Positions 46,443-58,311 are shown, counted from the first letter of the stretch. The stretch: 64,000 bases of DNA from Zopfochytrium polystomum (GCA_025765615.1 JAIVFJ010000036.1:310001-374000), one strand, 5' to 3'. Program-made: numbers and translations. The notes: generated by a model from the sequence alone, not told the origin.

Positions 46443-48527
46443 TTCGATTAAAGGTGCAGCTGCTGCTGTAGGAGGCAGGAGGAATGAGTCAATTAATCAG
46501 ACAATGTGTTGAGGGTTGAGACTCTAGATAGAGCGAGAGGTGACGAGCTGACCGAGGAGGGATGACGGAGGCGAGCAGTCGGGGGCTGGGCGTATTTAAG
46601 AACCTTGTTGGGTGGTGGTCTGCTGTGGTACAATTAGGATTCTAGGAAAAAAAGAAAGCGAAGTAAAAACGGAAATAGATAAGACAAGGACGCAGGCAGC
46701 ATTTATACGACCCCCTTCAAAAAAAAAAAAAACAAATAAATAAATAATAATAAAGCAATGACATTGAACCAAAATTGTCAAAAAAAGCGGAAAAAGAAGG
46801 GTTGGTTCCAACGGAGAAAAAAAAAAGAAAGCAAGTAAGAAAGAGAACGCAGAATGGGCTGGGGACTGAGAGACGCGACTGGTAGAGAGAGCATGATCAT
46901 ACTCTCTATCTTTTTCTTTTTTTTTTTTCTTTTAGGTTGTCGAATGATTGCCTTTTTTGGCAATCACCCGCTCTCTGACCAACCAAAACTGTTTGGAAAG
47001 AGCGCTATCGAAGGGCCGCTCACACATGTCTGTCTTTCTCGATAAAAACAGATAAAACATAGCACGAGGTCGAAATCACAAAAGAGAGAGGGAGAAATAA
47101 TTTTTTCACTCTTCGCGGTAATCGTCAGCGTTTCCAAGCAGATCAAAGGTCGAAGACAAGCAAATGGCGGTCCAAAAGAAGCCGACAAATAAAAAAATTC
47201 CATTTCCTTCGTGACAAAGATCGGAGGAAAACAGACCCACACCTTTTATCGCCCTGTTGACGTATGCCTAATTTCTGCGGAGCTCCTTGGCCAATTTCAG
47301 GGGGGGGACGCAACGCAACATGCTTCATTAAAGGCCGAATAGGAAAACATTACAGCCAAACTGGATAAATGTCGGGACACCTGCGACTGAGGTTTCCTCA
47401 TCCCAGCCGAACGCGTCCCTTGTTTCTTGTTTGACGCACCCAGGAATCTTATCAAGCACACCGAAAGGATTGTTTCACCGAGCGAGTATGGAAACTTGCC
47501 CATCCCTTTGGGGGGGATTGCTTGGCCAGCGCAAACAAACATGGCTTTGTCAAAAAAGTAATCCCTTTCCGTTCACCTGGGCATTCTCGGAGAATTTTTG
47601 GCCAAACCTCCTTGTCAAATAGGGTGAGTGCAACATCACTGTTTGTCCAAAGAATTGATCGAAACGACGCGGCAACCACACCCCCAAGGTTCGTACCCTC
47701 TCCACCACCCGAACCCAGCTCCAACCCCAAGCCCCACTCCAACCCAGATGCAGATGATTACCAACCTTGATACCTAGAAATGTTTGCTACTTTAGAGAGG
47801 TGCAAGATCCTCCGTGAGATTGTCAATATTATGATGCACACACAGCACCACAAGCCCAACTCCCTTCCCTCTCTCCTCCTCTTACGGCCCTTCGGCCCTC
47901 CCAACGATCCGCCAGGCGTCGCGATCGATCTTATAGAGAGAGGCGAAGGCGTGATGGGCTCTGGAGCTCAACCGGTCGCCCCCTGCCGTGGTCATTTTGC
48001 TGTAACGATTCTAACAGAAAACAGTTCTTCAACCACAGATTTGCCCGTCTGCTTGCCTATGTGCGATTGCCACTTTTCTTACAATGTTGACTTGCGAAAG
48101 AGTTCGAATAAATTGTTTTCTCCAACAACTATTGACCTGCTTCCGGAGTGTCGGGATGGGAGGGTTAACCTGCGACTTTCAGTTCGAGATAGATCAGCGC
48201 GGAGTTGATCAACGGCAGGTTGAGCGACTGAGAACTAGCTTGCTATTGAAAGAGACCGATTTCAACGATCCAGCAAGAGAGATAGTACAATTCGTAACAT
48301 TTGACAGCGAAAGATGTTACGGCGGAGAACTTGCAAGGGGTAGAAGTAAGCACAAACCAAGCGAAAAAAAAAAAAACAAAAAAAACAATACAGCTAGGAG
48401 AGTGTGTGGGAAAAGTCAGAATGGGCGAACAACGCAACCCAAATCAAACAAGAAAAAAAAAAAAAAGTGGAATATCAAATAAAGAAGGACAGCACGACCG
48501 CCATCCGGTGAAATAAAAAAAAATTAT
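46443..48527. other. intergenic, no gene supported
   Basis: 2.1 kb upstream of the nucleoside transporter and downstream of DGAT2. Open frames are short and without domains. Features are A-tracts (46718-46730, 46913-46929), a seven-base-pair hairpin at 46946-46965 (GATTGCC, six T, GGCAATC) and A-tracts near 48365-48385. Confidence 0.45.
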
Positions 48528-50537
48528 TCAAGCTGCAAACTGCATGTCACGGACGCGATTCTTGAAGAACGTGTCCTTGTGCGCGTCGTAGAGTTTGGTG
48601 AGTTCTTTGAGGTACCTGTAGGTTGTTGTGTGGGTTAGTGCGCTGAAAGGAAACGTGACGAAACGGCGATCGACTTAACTGGTTGTGAAGCTCTTCGACC
48701 TGTTCCTCGGTGGGTTTCTCGACTTTTCCCACCTTCAACGGTGCGCCGACTGAAAAAATACCCCACATCGTCAGACAAAGAACGCGCCGGGCGTCGCTCT
48801 CCAAGCGGCACAATAAGAAAAACAGACAACTCACCGACAGTGACGAGCTCCACCCTGTGCGGCAACAGCCCGAACCGTCCCTTGAACGCCGGAAACGCAA
48901 ACTTGGCCACCTTCAGCGTGAACGCCGATACCTTCCTAACGAACGGCGTGTCGACGCGCTCGTACAGGTCGTTTTCGCCAAACGTGATGACGGGGACCAG
49001 CGCGGCGCCGGTCGTGAGCGCGAGGCGGGCGAACCCTTTGCGCTTCTTGACGACGAGGTCCAGCGTGCCCCGAGCCATGAGGGCGTACTCTTCGGCGCCG
49101 CCAATGAAAATGAACACCGCCTTGCCGGTCCGGCGGGACGCGTGGTGAGGCTTGTGGTGGCTGTTGTCAGAGTCGTGCGTCTTGCTGCGCGACTCGCGGC
49201 GGGTGTGGCCGCCGAGGTGCGACTCGAGCGATTTTCGGTCCACGGGCACCATCCCGATGGAGAGGATAAATCTGGAATTGGTGGGGGGTGAGAGACTGGA
49301 TGTAGAAGTAGGCAATACATAACAAGTCCACTCAACTCGCGCCAGATTGGAATGTTGAAGTTGACGGGAAGCGTGCTGCCAGTGAATTCAATGCCGGGAA
49401 ATAGCTTCGGAATCACTTTTGCGTTGGAAGTGATGTTGGCGAACACGCCCAGAAGGTACACCTTTAGGGATGAGCACAAGGAGGGGAATCATATTTTAGT
49501 TTCATTTCGTCCCGTTGGGCGAACACGCTTTCCCAGAAGTCAGTTTTTCCATTCTGAAAATGTCTTCTGGGGCAAGAATTGCACGTACCCCGTGAGGGTG
49601 GCCACACATGATGTAGTTCTGGTCCGGTGGCAGCTCAGCCGTCTTCACGACGCGCGCCTTAAAGTAGTTTCGGAAATGGTTCCAAATTGGAAGGTTGTAA
49701 AACCAATGACCGAACTAATAAAACGGGAGAACAGGAAGGAATTGAGCGACGAAACAGTAACATCCAGACGGGGGAGAGAAATCTTACTGGAGTGATTCCC
49801 CATCCTCGCTCTTGGGCACTCCGAGCGTCCACCAACAGCAGCCAGGCGCAGTAAGTGCCAAGCAGTGTCAGGGTCGTCGCGGGGGCCCAAATCAGCCCAA
49901 TGATGGCAAGAATCGGAAAGACGACTATGAGGGTGATTGAGACGGACCACCTTGATTGGAATTCAGGTGTTCATTAGCTTGGGTATGTGGAAATGGGGGT
50001 TGAGGGAGGGTCACGCGAGGAGCCCCCCACACGAGGGCGGGACGCGTGCAGCCAAGCAGCGCCAGTCCCGAGACAATCGACAACGAAAACAGTGCCCCCA
50101 GCATCTTTATCGATAGGCCCTTCCGCCCCTGCCAACTCCACTCACCAGAACAGCACGACCGAGCTCTGCAAGATGGGGTCCTCCGGGTGAGGGTGGCCCA
50201 AAGGAGGGACGATGGTGCAGCCGGCGGCGGGCGTGTTCGATACGCTCTCCGCCTCGTCGTCCTCCTTCTGCGTGGCGTCTGCCACAAAGCCATCGGGTTC
50301 GGCGGCGGCGGCCAAGTCTGCGTCGACGATGGCGGTGGTGGAGGAGGAGGACGACGCGACGGAGGAGGAGGAGCTGAGGCGGCGCTCGTCCAGCAGCGGC
50401 ATCATCGGCGGCGGCATCGGCAGAGTGGCGGCGCTTACGGAGGAATCGCAGTCGGAGTCGGACGGCGAGGACAAAGTCGCTGACGACGACGATGACGACG
50501 ATGACGACGGGGGTGGTGGAGGTGGTGGTGCTGCCAT
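48528..50537 (-). CDS. diacylglycerol acyltransferase type 2 (DGAT2)
   Basis: Seven exons on the minus strand: 50537-50146, 49950-49788, 49714-49589, 49461-49337, 49271-48835, 48749-48680 and 48615-48528, giving 466 residues. The first 130 residues are Pro/Ser/Asp-rich and unconserved. A hydrophobic hairpin follows (SITLIVVFPILAIIGLIWAP ... LTLLGTYCAWLLLV). The active-site motif HPHG is at about 224-227, preceded by the NYIMC segment. Later blocks are FPGIEFTGSTLPVNF, FIFIGGAEEYALMARG, RKGFARLALTTGAALVPVIT and FGEND. DGAT2 makes triacylglycerol from diacylglycerol and acyl-CoA at the ER and lipid droplets. A related monoacylglycerol or wax-ester specificity cannot be excluded. A 40-residue polar loop (SRSKTHDSDNSHHKPHHASR) interrupts the catalytic part. 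Confidence 0.92.
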
Positions 50538-51274
50538 TAATTATTATTGTCGGGTTTTTTGTTTCTCCCATTTTTCCTTTTCGCTAAAATGGCTTTGTTC
50601 CCCCCATGTTTTTGCAAAAATGTTTTTGCAATCCGCCACCTCGGTGGAACTCTTCCCTCGTCAAATCGCTTCTTCATTTGTGTTGCCTCCGACTCCACCC
50701 GAACGACGGAGGGAGGTGGTGGTGGCTGGGCCACGCCCCCCTCCTTCTTCCGACTGAGTTGCTCCGCCCCGCCCCCCGCTCCACCCCCACACAGCAACGA
50801 ACGAACAAAGAGGAGTTTTGCTCCATTGTGAATATTCAGAGCACATTGCTGTGTTCAGGTGGAGGAAGCATTGTTGCTTATTGTTGCTTAAGAAGGCAAT
50901 CCGCCGTTTGGCTTAAGGATATCAGAGGCTGTGGATTATAATAATCGACTCATTTATTCCCATCTTTCTCCGGTGCAATTCAAACGTATTTTTAGGAGAT
51001 TTTCATGTTAAAAACATACAGGAGTAGCCTTCAAAGTTGCGTTGCGCTTTTGTGGCTTTCCAAGAACTTTTTTTTCTTTGCCGAAGCAAATATCCTTGCC
51101 AACCACAGTTGTCAAACAATATTATAAGCCTTTCCCGAAAAAACTCATGCAGCCGTTTGCATGACGCCTGGGTATTTCCTCGATCGAGCTCGGGACATGA
51201 AATTGAGCAATACTACCTGGTGAGGTACGCAATCGCATACCACACAAATCCTGGTTTGAAAGTAAGCTTGTCGT
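50538..51274. other. intergenic between DGAT2 and F-box-like gene
   Basis: About 740 bases between divergent genes. The first part repeats MC-rich composition of the DGAT2 leader; the rest is AT-richer. No gene or repeat is supported. Confidence 0.4.
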
Positions 51275-52823
51275 ATGCTCATTCTCCTCCGCGCCGTCAC
51301 CATCGACGCGATCGCCGTAACCACACTCCGCCTCGCTGCCACCTGCCGCAAGATGCGGCAGCACATCCTCCTCAACCGCCGCGTCTGGCTGCGAAAGCTG
51401 CGCAGAACCGCCCTCGCCGCCGGCGTGCCTCCGCCGGCTTCGGATCACTGCGAACACGGCATCCGCGGCGGGGCTGGGCCTCTTTTGCGCTGTCGCCGCA
51501 GTCCCCGTCCACCAGCTCGTCGACTTTGTCTTCCGTATCGACCCCGACGTACCCAGCCCTCCGCTCCTCGAGTGGTCGCTGCTCGTTGGCGAACGGGTCG
51601 ATGCCCTCCCGCCTCTTACGCCGGAACCCCCCGACGATGCCGGACGGGACGGCCGTTGGGTTCCGTCGCGGAGGATACTTCACGTGCACTCCGAGACCGA
51701 CAAAGCGATTCCGTGCCACTTTTCCTCAGCGTGGGGACTGCTCGTTCCCGTTGGAGACCCGTTTTTGAATGAGGACACGTCTTCTGCCGGCGTGTACCCC
51801 TGGAACTTGTTTGACCCGACCAGCGATCGCTTCTTCCCACTTTCGGCACGGTTTAGTCCGGGGAGAGCATTCCAGTTCCCGGGAACCGATCTCCTTGTCG
51901 TTTTTACCGATTGGTACAAAGCTTCCATACTCCGTTGGAACAATGTAAAAAAGGACCTTTTGCCGGACAGGGGTTTGTCGAAAAGCTTTTGCGCCCTTGT
52001 GCAAAAGGCATTCGACAGCAATTTCTTCCCGCGTCCGTCTTCCTTCAGAGGCAACCCCACGGTCGGTGATCCTTCCATGAACCTTTCGGAAGCGGACAGA
52101 ATCTGGTTCTTTCAACGATTCGTCGGCCTCCTTTTTCGTCACAATGACTCTGCAAAGCAAGTGTTACTTCGACTGAACGAGTCCTCCTCAGCTTTTGAAC
52201 TTGCATCGTCCAAAGACATTTCCAATCATACGTACAACCAATTTGCCGGATGGGGGGTCGGCTTTCTGTCAAACTCGTCGTTCTCGACGTCTAATCCTCA
52301 AGTAGGAGGCTTCGCGCGACTTCCGCAGGTGGCTTCAGAGGTTCCGATGGAAAGGGCGGGAATGGCATTTAACCTCTACCATTCGACTCTGGGGGCAACG
52401 AGGCTCGCTCTCTTATCCCAACCGAATGCTTCCCGTGAGTCGGACCTCTTCCTCTATCGCCTGCAGACAACTTCCTCGAACCAGACAGAGACGCGTCCGA
52501 TCCAGCCAGAGTTGGACCAGGTCCACTTTGTCGAACCGTTTCATCTCGGCGGTGTATGCGCGATGCGTCTGGACGACACCCGGCTCCTTGTCAGTAGAAC
52601 GGATCCAGCGGACCCGACCTGGGTCGGTGAAGTGCCGCTCTGCTGCACGGGGGATTTGGTGAAAGGAAGGTGGACGTCTGTGTTTATCGAAAATTTTTCA
52701 GAGTCCGTCCCTGCAATCGTCTTTGCGGAGGATGCGTGGACGAATGAGGAGTCGGGAATCACACTGAGGAAAGAGCGGTGCTTTGTGACATGTTGGGGCG
52801 GCGCACAGGAAACAGTCTATTGA
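51275..52823 (+). CDS. F-box-like protein, apparent frameshift
   Basis: The N-terminal part in one frame reads TLRLAATCRKMRQHILLNRR then VWLRKL, which fits the middle of an F-box. After the segment GVPPPA (about 51445) the protein-like sequence continues one base later in frame: first a hydrophobic piece (ASAAGLGLFCAVAAVPVHQL), then about 460 residues ending at 52823. The long part (HSETDKAIPCHF through ERCFVTCWGGAQETVY) contains DRIWFFQRFVGLLF and DLLVVFTDWYKASILRW and belongs to no family I know. F-box proteins recruit targets to SCF ubiquitin ligases. The break could be an indel in the assembly, a missed intron or decay; the same relation of frames recurs in the neighbour at 53412. Confidence 0.5.
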
Positions 52824-53411
52824 GTGTGGTTCCCTGGACTTGAGTCTCTGTAAAAAAAAAAAAAAAAAAAAATTTTGGTTGCTAAACGCTTGTACACCTG
52901 TACATGTAAAAAAAAACAAAAAACGTTTCAAGAAATACCTGCATGCAAATGCGCACCACGCCTTTCGTGGACATCCCCAGCGCTGGGCTGAACTGCTACC
53001 AATTACTTAAATCAACTCAGGGACCTCTTGTTCAAATTTTGACGCTCAGCATCTGAATGCTGATGTCAAATTCCTCTCGCAATAATAGCAAGTGCTGGAC
53101 TCACTCTGCTAACGGTTTTGGTTTGCATCGCCCCATCCGTTATGAGCTGTCTGGGGCTGGATAGCTTGCGGACGCGGAGTGCGCAATGGACGGGCGGGAC
53201 GATAGACTTCCAGCGATGGAGACGATGACAGAATTACTCGTACTTTTTCTATCTCGCACAATCGTTTTAATGATGGCAGTGAAGGCAAGAACAGCCCTGA
53301 TGCCCTTAGCAAACCTCGTGTGAGCCGCTGGCACGGCCCGATGAAGGCAGAATCCTGTCAACAAGTGTGGCTCAGATGCGGTGAATACTGCACAACAACT
53401 TCCGTTCGGTC
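52824..53411. other. intergenic between the two F-box-like loci
   Basis: 588 bases. An A-tract lies at 52850-52872. No gene is supported; small frames overlap the second locus on the other strand. Confidence 0.4.
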
Positions 53412-54074
53412 TTGTTTGTCCGTCATGGCCCAGTTGACGCGATCGTCACCGAGATCGCCGTCGCCGCCGACACCTGCACCGCCCTGCGCCTCGCCGCCAC
53501 CTGCCGTTGCGTACGGAGGAACATCCTCTTCAATCGTCGCCTTTGGCTCCGCAAGCTTCACCGCGTCGCCCAGACTGTTGGCATTCCTCCGCCGGCGCCG
53601 AGACAGCATACGGCCAAAGACAGCAGCGCCACTACTAGGCCTGCTCTGCACGCTGCAGGCTTGTCAACTGTCTTTGGCGGCCATGTGTTTTGCTCCACCG
53701 TCTTCATCTTGGGCGCCTTCGCGGCGCGCGCTTGAGATGGCTTCACGGGTTTTGCCCTCGCCGCGCTGCTGGTGATACCATGCTTGGTTGCACCAACGGC
53801 TGGCCTTCTGTTTTCCCGCGATCGAAAAATTGCGGTTGGAGGTTCCGGTGCCCAGTTTGCCTTGTTACCAATCGAGGCATGGACTCGATTGGTAAAACCG
53901 AGGTTACGCTTTCTTTGTGGACAGCTTTGTTGGCAGACGGCGTGGGCGACGTGGCGGAGCACGGAGCCAAAGCAGCAGTTGGGAAAGCATCTTCGTATCA
54001 CTCAAAGACATTGGAGAGCTCTCCCACCGCCCTTACGTAGCAATCCACGCCTGCAAAATCTATGGTTTCTTTAA
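53412..54074 (+). pseudogene. second F-box-like copy, probably broken
   Basis: The frame at 53412 reads DTCTALRLAATCRCVRRNIL then FNRRLWLRKLHR and GIPPPA, closely matching the F-box-like part of the gene at 51275 in the same order. Hydrophobic sequence follows (STVFGGHVFCSTVFILGAFA), then an in-frame TGA near 53733, and the same frame continues with GFALAALLVIPCLVAPTAGL. Two other frames are also open in the last third, so the 3' end is uncertain. No good start codon precedes the motif in frame. It may be a decayed duplicate or a gene whose intron I cannot place. Confidence 0.45.
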
Positions 54075-54219
54075 TTATACAAGTAGGAGAGGGGCTTCCG
54101 ACTGCCACAGAATCACAGCCGTAAGAGTGGAGAAACGCGGGAACTTTCGGTCTGCGTCCATCATTCCCACCGAATACGCAAATTTTTCAGAACGCGGTTC
54201 AGATTCCAGGTCACAGCGA

Positions 54220-55456
54220 TCAGCTGTTGACCAACAGCCTGGCCGCCAACACTGGCCCAAGCTCGGGCGAGCGATTCGCTTCTCCATTTCCAGCACCGAA
54301 GGTGGCGACGCTCGTGAACCGCGCCCCGTTGGTCAGCTTGCGCTGCCATCGGATCTCTCCCGACCGCGGATCGAGGCACACCGCGAGGCCGCTGCCTGCG
54401 GCGAACAGGCGCGGCTCGGCGGACGGCCCGTCGCCGGGATCCGCGACCAGCCCCGGGACCAACGTGGACGTTGGGCGTGTAGCCCTCCACTGAGGGGATC
54501 ATCTTGAGCCAGACGATATCGCCGGACAGCATGTCGAACAGTCGCAGCATTGCACCGGCCCAAACAAGCGCGCGGCCGGTTGTCGGAAAGGGATAAATGC
54601 CCGTGTGTTGACTGCCCGGCACCCTGTAGCCCAGATCGAATTTCGGCGCACCCGGCAGGTCCTGGCCCGTGGCAGGGTCGACTTGAAAGACCTCTCGTCG
54701 AGCCACCACGACGAGACGGTCGGCTTGCGCAGTGGGGCCGTCACCGGACCCTGCCTTCTTCGACTCCGACTGCGAGAAAATCGCCGGTACAGTGCCAGGG
54801 TGCTGAGATGTGGGGTCGCAGTAGCGTGGACGGTAAAGCGGTGAGGAGCGCATCGATGCGATGTGGAGTTGCACTATGACGTCTGGAATGCGGGATGCCC
54901 AGATTTGCTTCCCGTTGAGCGCATTGAGAGCAAAGAGGACGCCTAGGCCTCCAACATAGAGCACACCGTCCTCCAAGAGTACGGTGGGATTCCCACCGAG
55001 ATCTCGGTGGAAGAAGTTCCACTGCTCGATCCCGTCGGAAAGCCGAAGGCCATTCACCTGGCAGTTCACGGCACACACGACAAGGTTTCGCAGGAACGAG
55101 GCTTCGTCATCCTTGCCGGCTTCGCTGGTGTACCATGCAGACTCGACGGCCTGATCGGCGAGGATGCCAGTCTCTGTTGTGGCGGTCGGGCGACCGCCGT
55201 TCTTCTTTGGCTCTGCCGGCTTCCAGGCGATGGCGCCGGTGCGGGCGTCGAAGGCGACGAACTGCTTCCCGACGACAGCGATGATGTTGCCGGTGGGAGG
55301 ATGGGCAAGCAGGGCGTTGGAGTAGTGGTGAATCTTGTTGGCCCCTTGTACGACAGCGCGCCAGACGATGGCGCCGTCGGCCTTGCTGACGGCGACGACG
55401 TGCTCGCTCTCGACGCCGGTGAGGTAGATGTGGTCGTCGAGGGGCGGCATCGTCAT
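54220..55456 (-). CDS. PQQ-type beta-propeller protein with one frame break
   Basis: Starting at 55456 the minus strand encodes repeated strands typical of PQQ/quinoprotein-like propellers: HVVAVSKADGAIVWRAVVQG, KQFVAFDARTGAIAWKPAE, GVLFALNALNGKQIWASRIP and MLRLFDMLSGDIVWLKMIP. Near 54462 the repeat pattern moves one base forward (VPGLVADPGDG, then GSGLAVCLDPRSGEIRWQRK) and ends at a TGA at 54220. The motif pattern, a variable strand followed by D-x-x-[ST]-G-x-x-x-W, recurs about every 40-60 residues. Without a signal peptide or quinone-site residues that I can identify, a scaffold role is as likely as an enzyme. Two Met codons open the frame (MTM); either may be used. Confidence 0.62.
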
Positions 55457-56370
55457 TCTCTTTTATTGTTGCTCTTTGTTTTCGCAGCAAGCGCGGAGCA
55501 TTGTTGATTATTTACGCGAAAAAGGAAGGAGAGCAAACAAAAAAGGAAGGAGGGAACAAAAAAAAAAAAAAAAAAAAAAAATCAAACAAAAAGAGCAAAA
55601 ACAGAGTTTGCTCTTTATTTTCGAGCACGTTTCAGATTGCACCCCGTTTGCCCTTTGAAGGCGAGACAATTATTATAAATATTCATTCTGCATTCGAACC
55701 CTCTCCCCCCCCAAACGGGGTCCAGTTGAAATTTTTAGTGCGATCGAACAAAATATTTTTGCAACGGGGCACGCCGCCGCCCACCCACCACCCACCCACC
55801 ACCCCCCACCCAGCCAGGCTTTGTTGTTGCGTAAATAAATAAAAACGCGAGTCGAGTCAGTCGCATGGTCTCGTGAAGGTTAGCTACGGGAAGGAAGACA
55901 GGAAGACCCCCCCGAAACAAGAACAAAGAAGACGAAAACGAAGAAAACCCTAACAATCGTGAAGGACAAAAAAAAAAAAAAAAAAAAAAAAGAAAAGAAG
56001 CGAAGCAGACGGTCGTCCTTTCGCGGCCTCGCAAATTTGGAACCCATATCGAATATTTGCATCGCGTGGTATGAATCAAGTAAGGGTCGGGGAAGGAAGG
56101 AAGGAAGGAAGTAGGCAAGGCCCCCGTCCGCCTTCCCTCCCTCCCTCCCTCCCTCCCTCCCCACACCTGTTGTCCCACACCGCCAACCCCCCCTCTCACT
56201 CACTCACCCCCCCTGCCTCATTCATCCATTGATAGGACCTCGCTGGTCTTCTACCAAAGTATAGTGATTCCACTCTATCCATCCCCCTTTTCAGCAGTGT
56301 CAAGCAGCAATAAATTCGTTTCTCCGTCTTGTCTTGCGAGCTCAACTACGCGCCCACTCCAACCCCTGCA
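55457..56370. other. intergenic with homopolymers and tetranucleotide repeats
   Basis: About 900 bases. A-tracts lie at 55558-55582 and 55970-55991, a GGAA run at 56092-56111, a CTCC run at 56133-56160 and CCCACC motifs near 55780-55810. No coding sequence for the missing half of the downstream transporter is seen. Confidence 0.5.
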
Positions 56371-56900
56371 GGCTTCTACAGCTGGCCAACTCGTTCATCA
56401 ACTTCGTCTTCACCATCCCCGGCATGATCTTTGTCGACAAGTTTGGCCGCCGGCCCCTCCTCCTGTACGGCGCCATCGCCCAGTCCGTCGCGCACGCTGG
56501 CATCTACATCTTCCTGACCATCGCCAACAACTCGAGCCAGTCCGCCGCGTAGGGCGCCATCCTCTGCGTGTAGCTGTTCACCATCGGCTTTGCCTCGACC
56601 TGGGGCCCCGTCGTGTGGTCGTACCAGGCCGAGATCTTTCCGCTCCGCTTCCGCGCAAAGGGCGTCGGCATCTCGACCATGTCCAACTGGGCGTGGAACG
56701 CTGTGATCGCGTTCGCTTGGCCAAAGATCTTTGCAAAGGTGGACCACGCCCCGTCCGCCTACAGGATCTTTTCGGCCGTTTGCGACCTCGCCGCCGTATG
56801 GACGTACTTTGCCATCCCCGAGACCAAGGGCAAGTCACTCGAGGAGAAGGAGGGGAGATTTTCATATACACAAGAAAGAGGCGTCGGTGGACAGTCCTAA
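56371..56900 (+). pseudogene. sugar-transporter (MFS) C-terminal remnant with two in-frame TAG codons
   Basis: After an acceptor-like CTGCAG, one frame reads ANSFINFVFTIPGMIFVDKF, GRRPLLLYGAI, then after the stops LFTIGFASTWGPVVWSYQAE, IFPLRFRAKGVGIS and ETKGKSLEE. These are the D-x-x-GRR loop, the central PVVW helix, the loop after TM10 and the PETKG end of MFS sugar porters. TAG codons at 56550-56552 and 56571-56573 interrupt an otherwise open frame. The first six or so membrane segments are absent upstream. It most likely represents a truncated, inactivated gene; high similarity of the rest suggests recent loss. Confidence 0.75.
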
Positions 56901-57849
56901 GTCAGAGTTTGGGAAAGGAAAGGTATGGTACAGAATCAAAGAGCAGAGAAAAAAAGGATAGTCGAGCCGACAAGGGAAAGCATTTTCCTGAGGTCGTTAT
57001 CCTCTTTTTCACTGTTTTTTCGCTTTTGAGGTCATTAAAGGGGGGGGAGTGGGAGGTGGGGATAGCTGTTGCGGGCGGTGTCGCGGACAGCAGAGAGCCG
57101 GAGAGGAGAGGAAAAGACGGTACAAAGCGGATAGAGAAAAAAGAAGGACAACCCATTCGAGCAACGCAACGAAGGCGGGGGCCCAACAAAGGGGAACAAA
57201 AGGAAACAAAAGGAAACAAACAAAACACGCCACGAGGACGAGGAGGAACTTTCTCCAACGGAACCCGAGGAAGGGGGATTCGAGGAGGAGTTTGAAAGAA
57301 GAGAAAAGAGAATGAGATAGCCCCTGCACGAGGGAACTTGGGAGGGAAATGGAGAGGAGAAGGAGAAGAAGAGAGAAAACGTAGAAGAGGTCCTCTTTGC
57401 GAGTTCGGTCAAAAGGCAACGGTAGAGGTTTGTGCGTTTGTCGCTCGGAATGAGTAAGTGGAGGATTTAGTACTGATGTGAGGCACGGAAGGGGGCGGGG
57501 CTTGGGTTCCGAGCGGTGGTCAAACCGCGACTAGGGTAAAGGAAATTAGAGCATTGCTTTCCCTCCTCAGGAGAGTAAGAAGAAAAAAAGAGAAGGAAAG
57601 AGATTCAAAAAAAGACGGTCCGCGCCGTTACTTCAAAAAGAAAAAAAAAAAAAAAGAGAATTAAAAAGGGCACAACAGGCAGAGGACGAGGGAGGACCAG
57701 GATTCATCGACGCCGGCGGGTCTTTTGGGGGCATGCCCCCCCTCTTCAAGCGCACCACACCCCTCCCATCCACACACAATCATCCGCGCATCCAAACACT
57801 ACCCAGTCACTGAGACACACACTCGCGCAACGTCCCCTCATCCACCGCG
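56901..57849. other. intergenic, purine-rich
   Basis: About 950 bases of A/G-rich sequence with A-tracts near 57640-57656. No gene is supported. Confidence 0.4.
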
Positions 57850-58280
57850 CTACCGCTTCTTCCCCCCAAACCTACTGATCGACCGCGACCTCGACCTCCA
57901 CACCCCCGTCGTCCCACCACCCCCACCACCATCACCACCCAGCGGCAGCGGCGGCGGCGACGACGGCCTGACGTACCCCATCGATGACCCCGCAGAGCCG
58001 CCCATCAACGCGGCGTCCATCGCCAGCACGAAGCGGCCCTCCGCCGCCGCGGCAGCCACCCCCGACGCCGACGACGACGAGGTGGCCGACGACGACGACG
58101 GAGCCTTTGACGACGCGGCGGACTTTGCCGACGCGAGGGTCGGGAAGGACCAGAAGGTGTCGTCGGAGGTCGACGAGTGTGGGGAGAGCGGGTACGCGGA
58201 GGAGGGCGGGTAGGCGGAGGAGGGGGGGGCGGTGGCGGGGGAGAGCGGGAGGCCGCGGTGGTGCGGCGGTAGGGTGGGGA

Positions 58281-58311
<31 letters not shown>

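Noticed and set aside
56550..56573. TAG recoded as an amino acid in this genome
   Set aside because: TAG is the apparent normal stop of the Zds1-like and PH genes, and no other conserved gene contains an in-frame TAG. A broken gene is the simpler reading.
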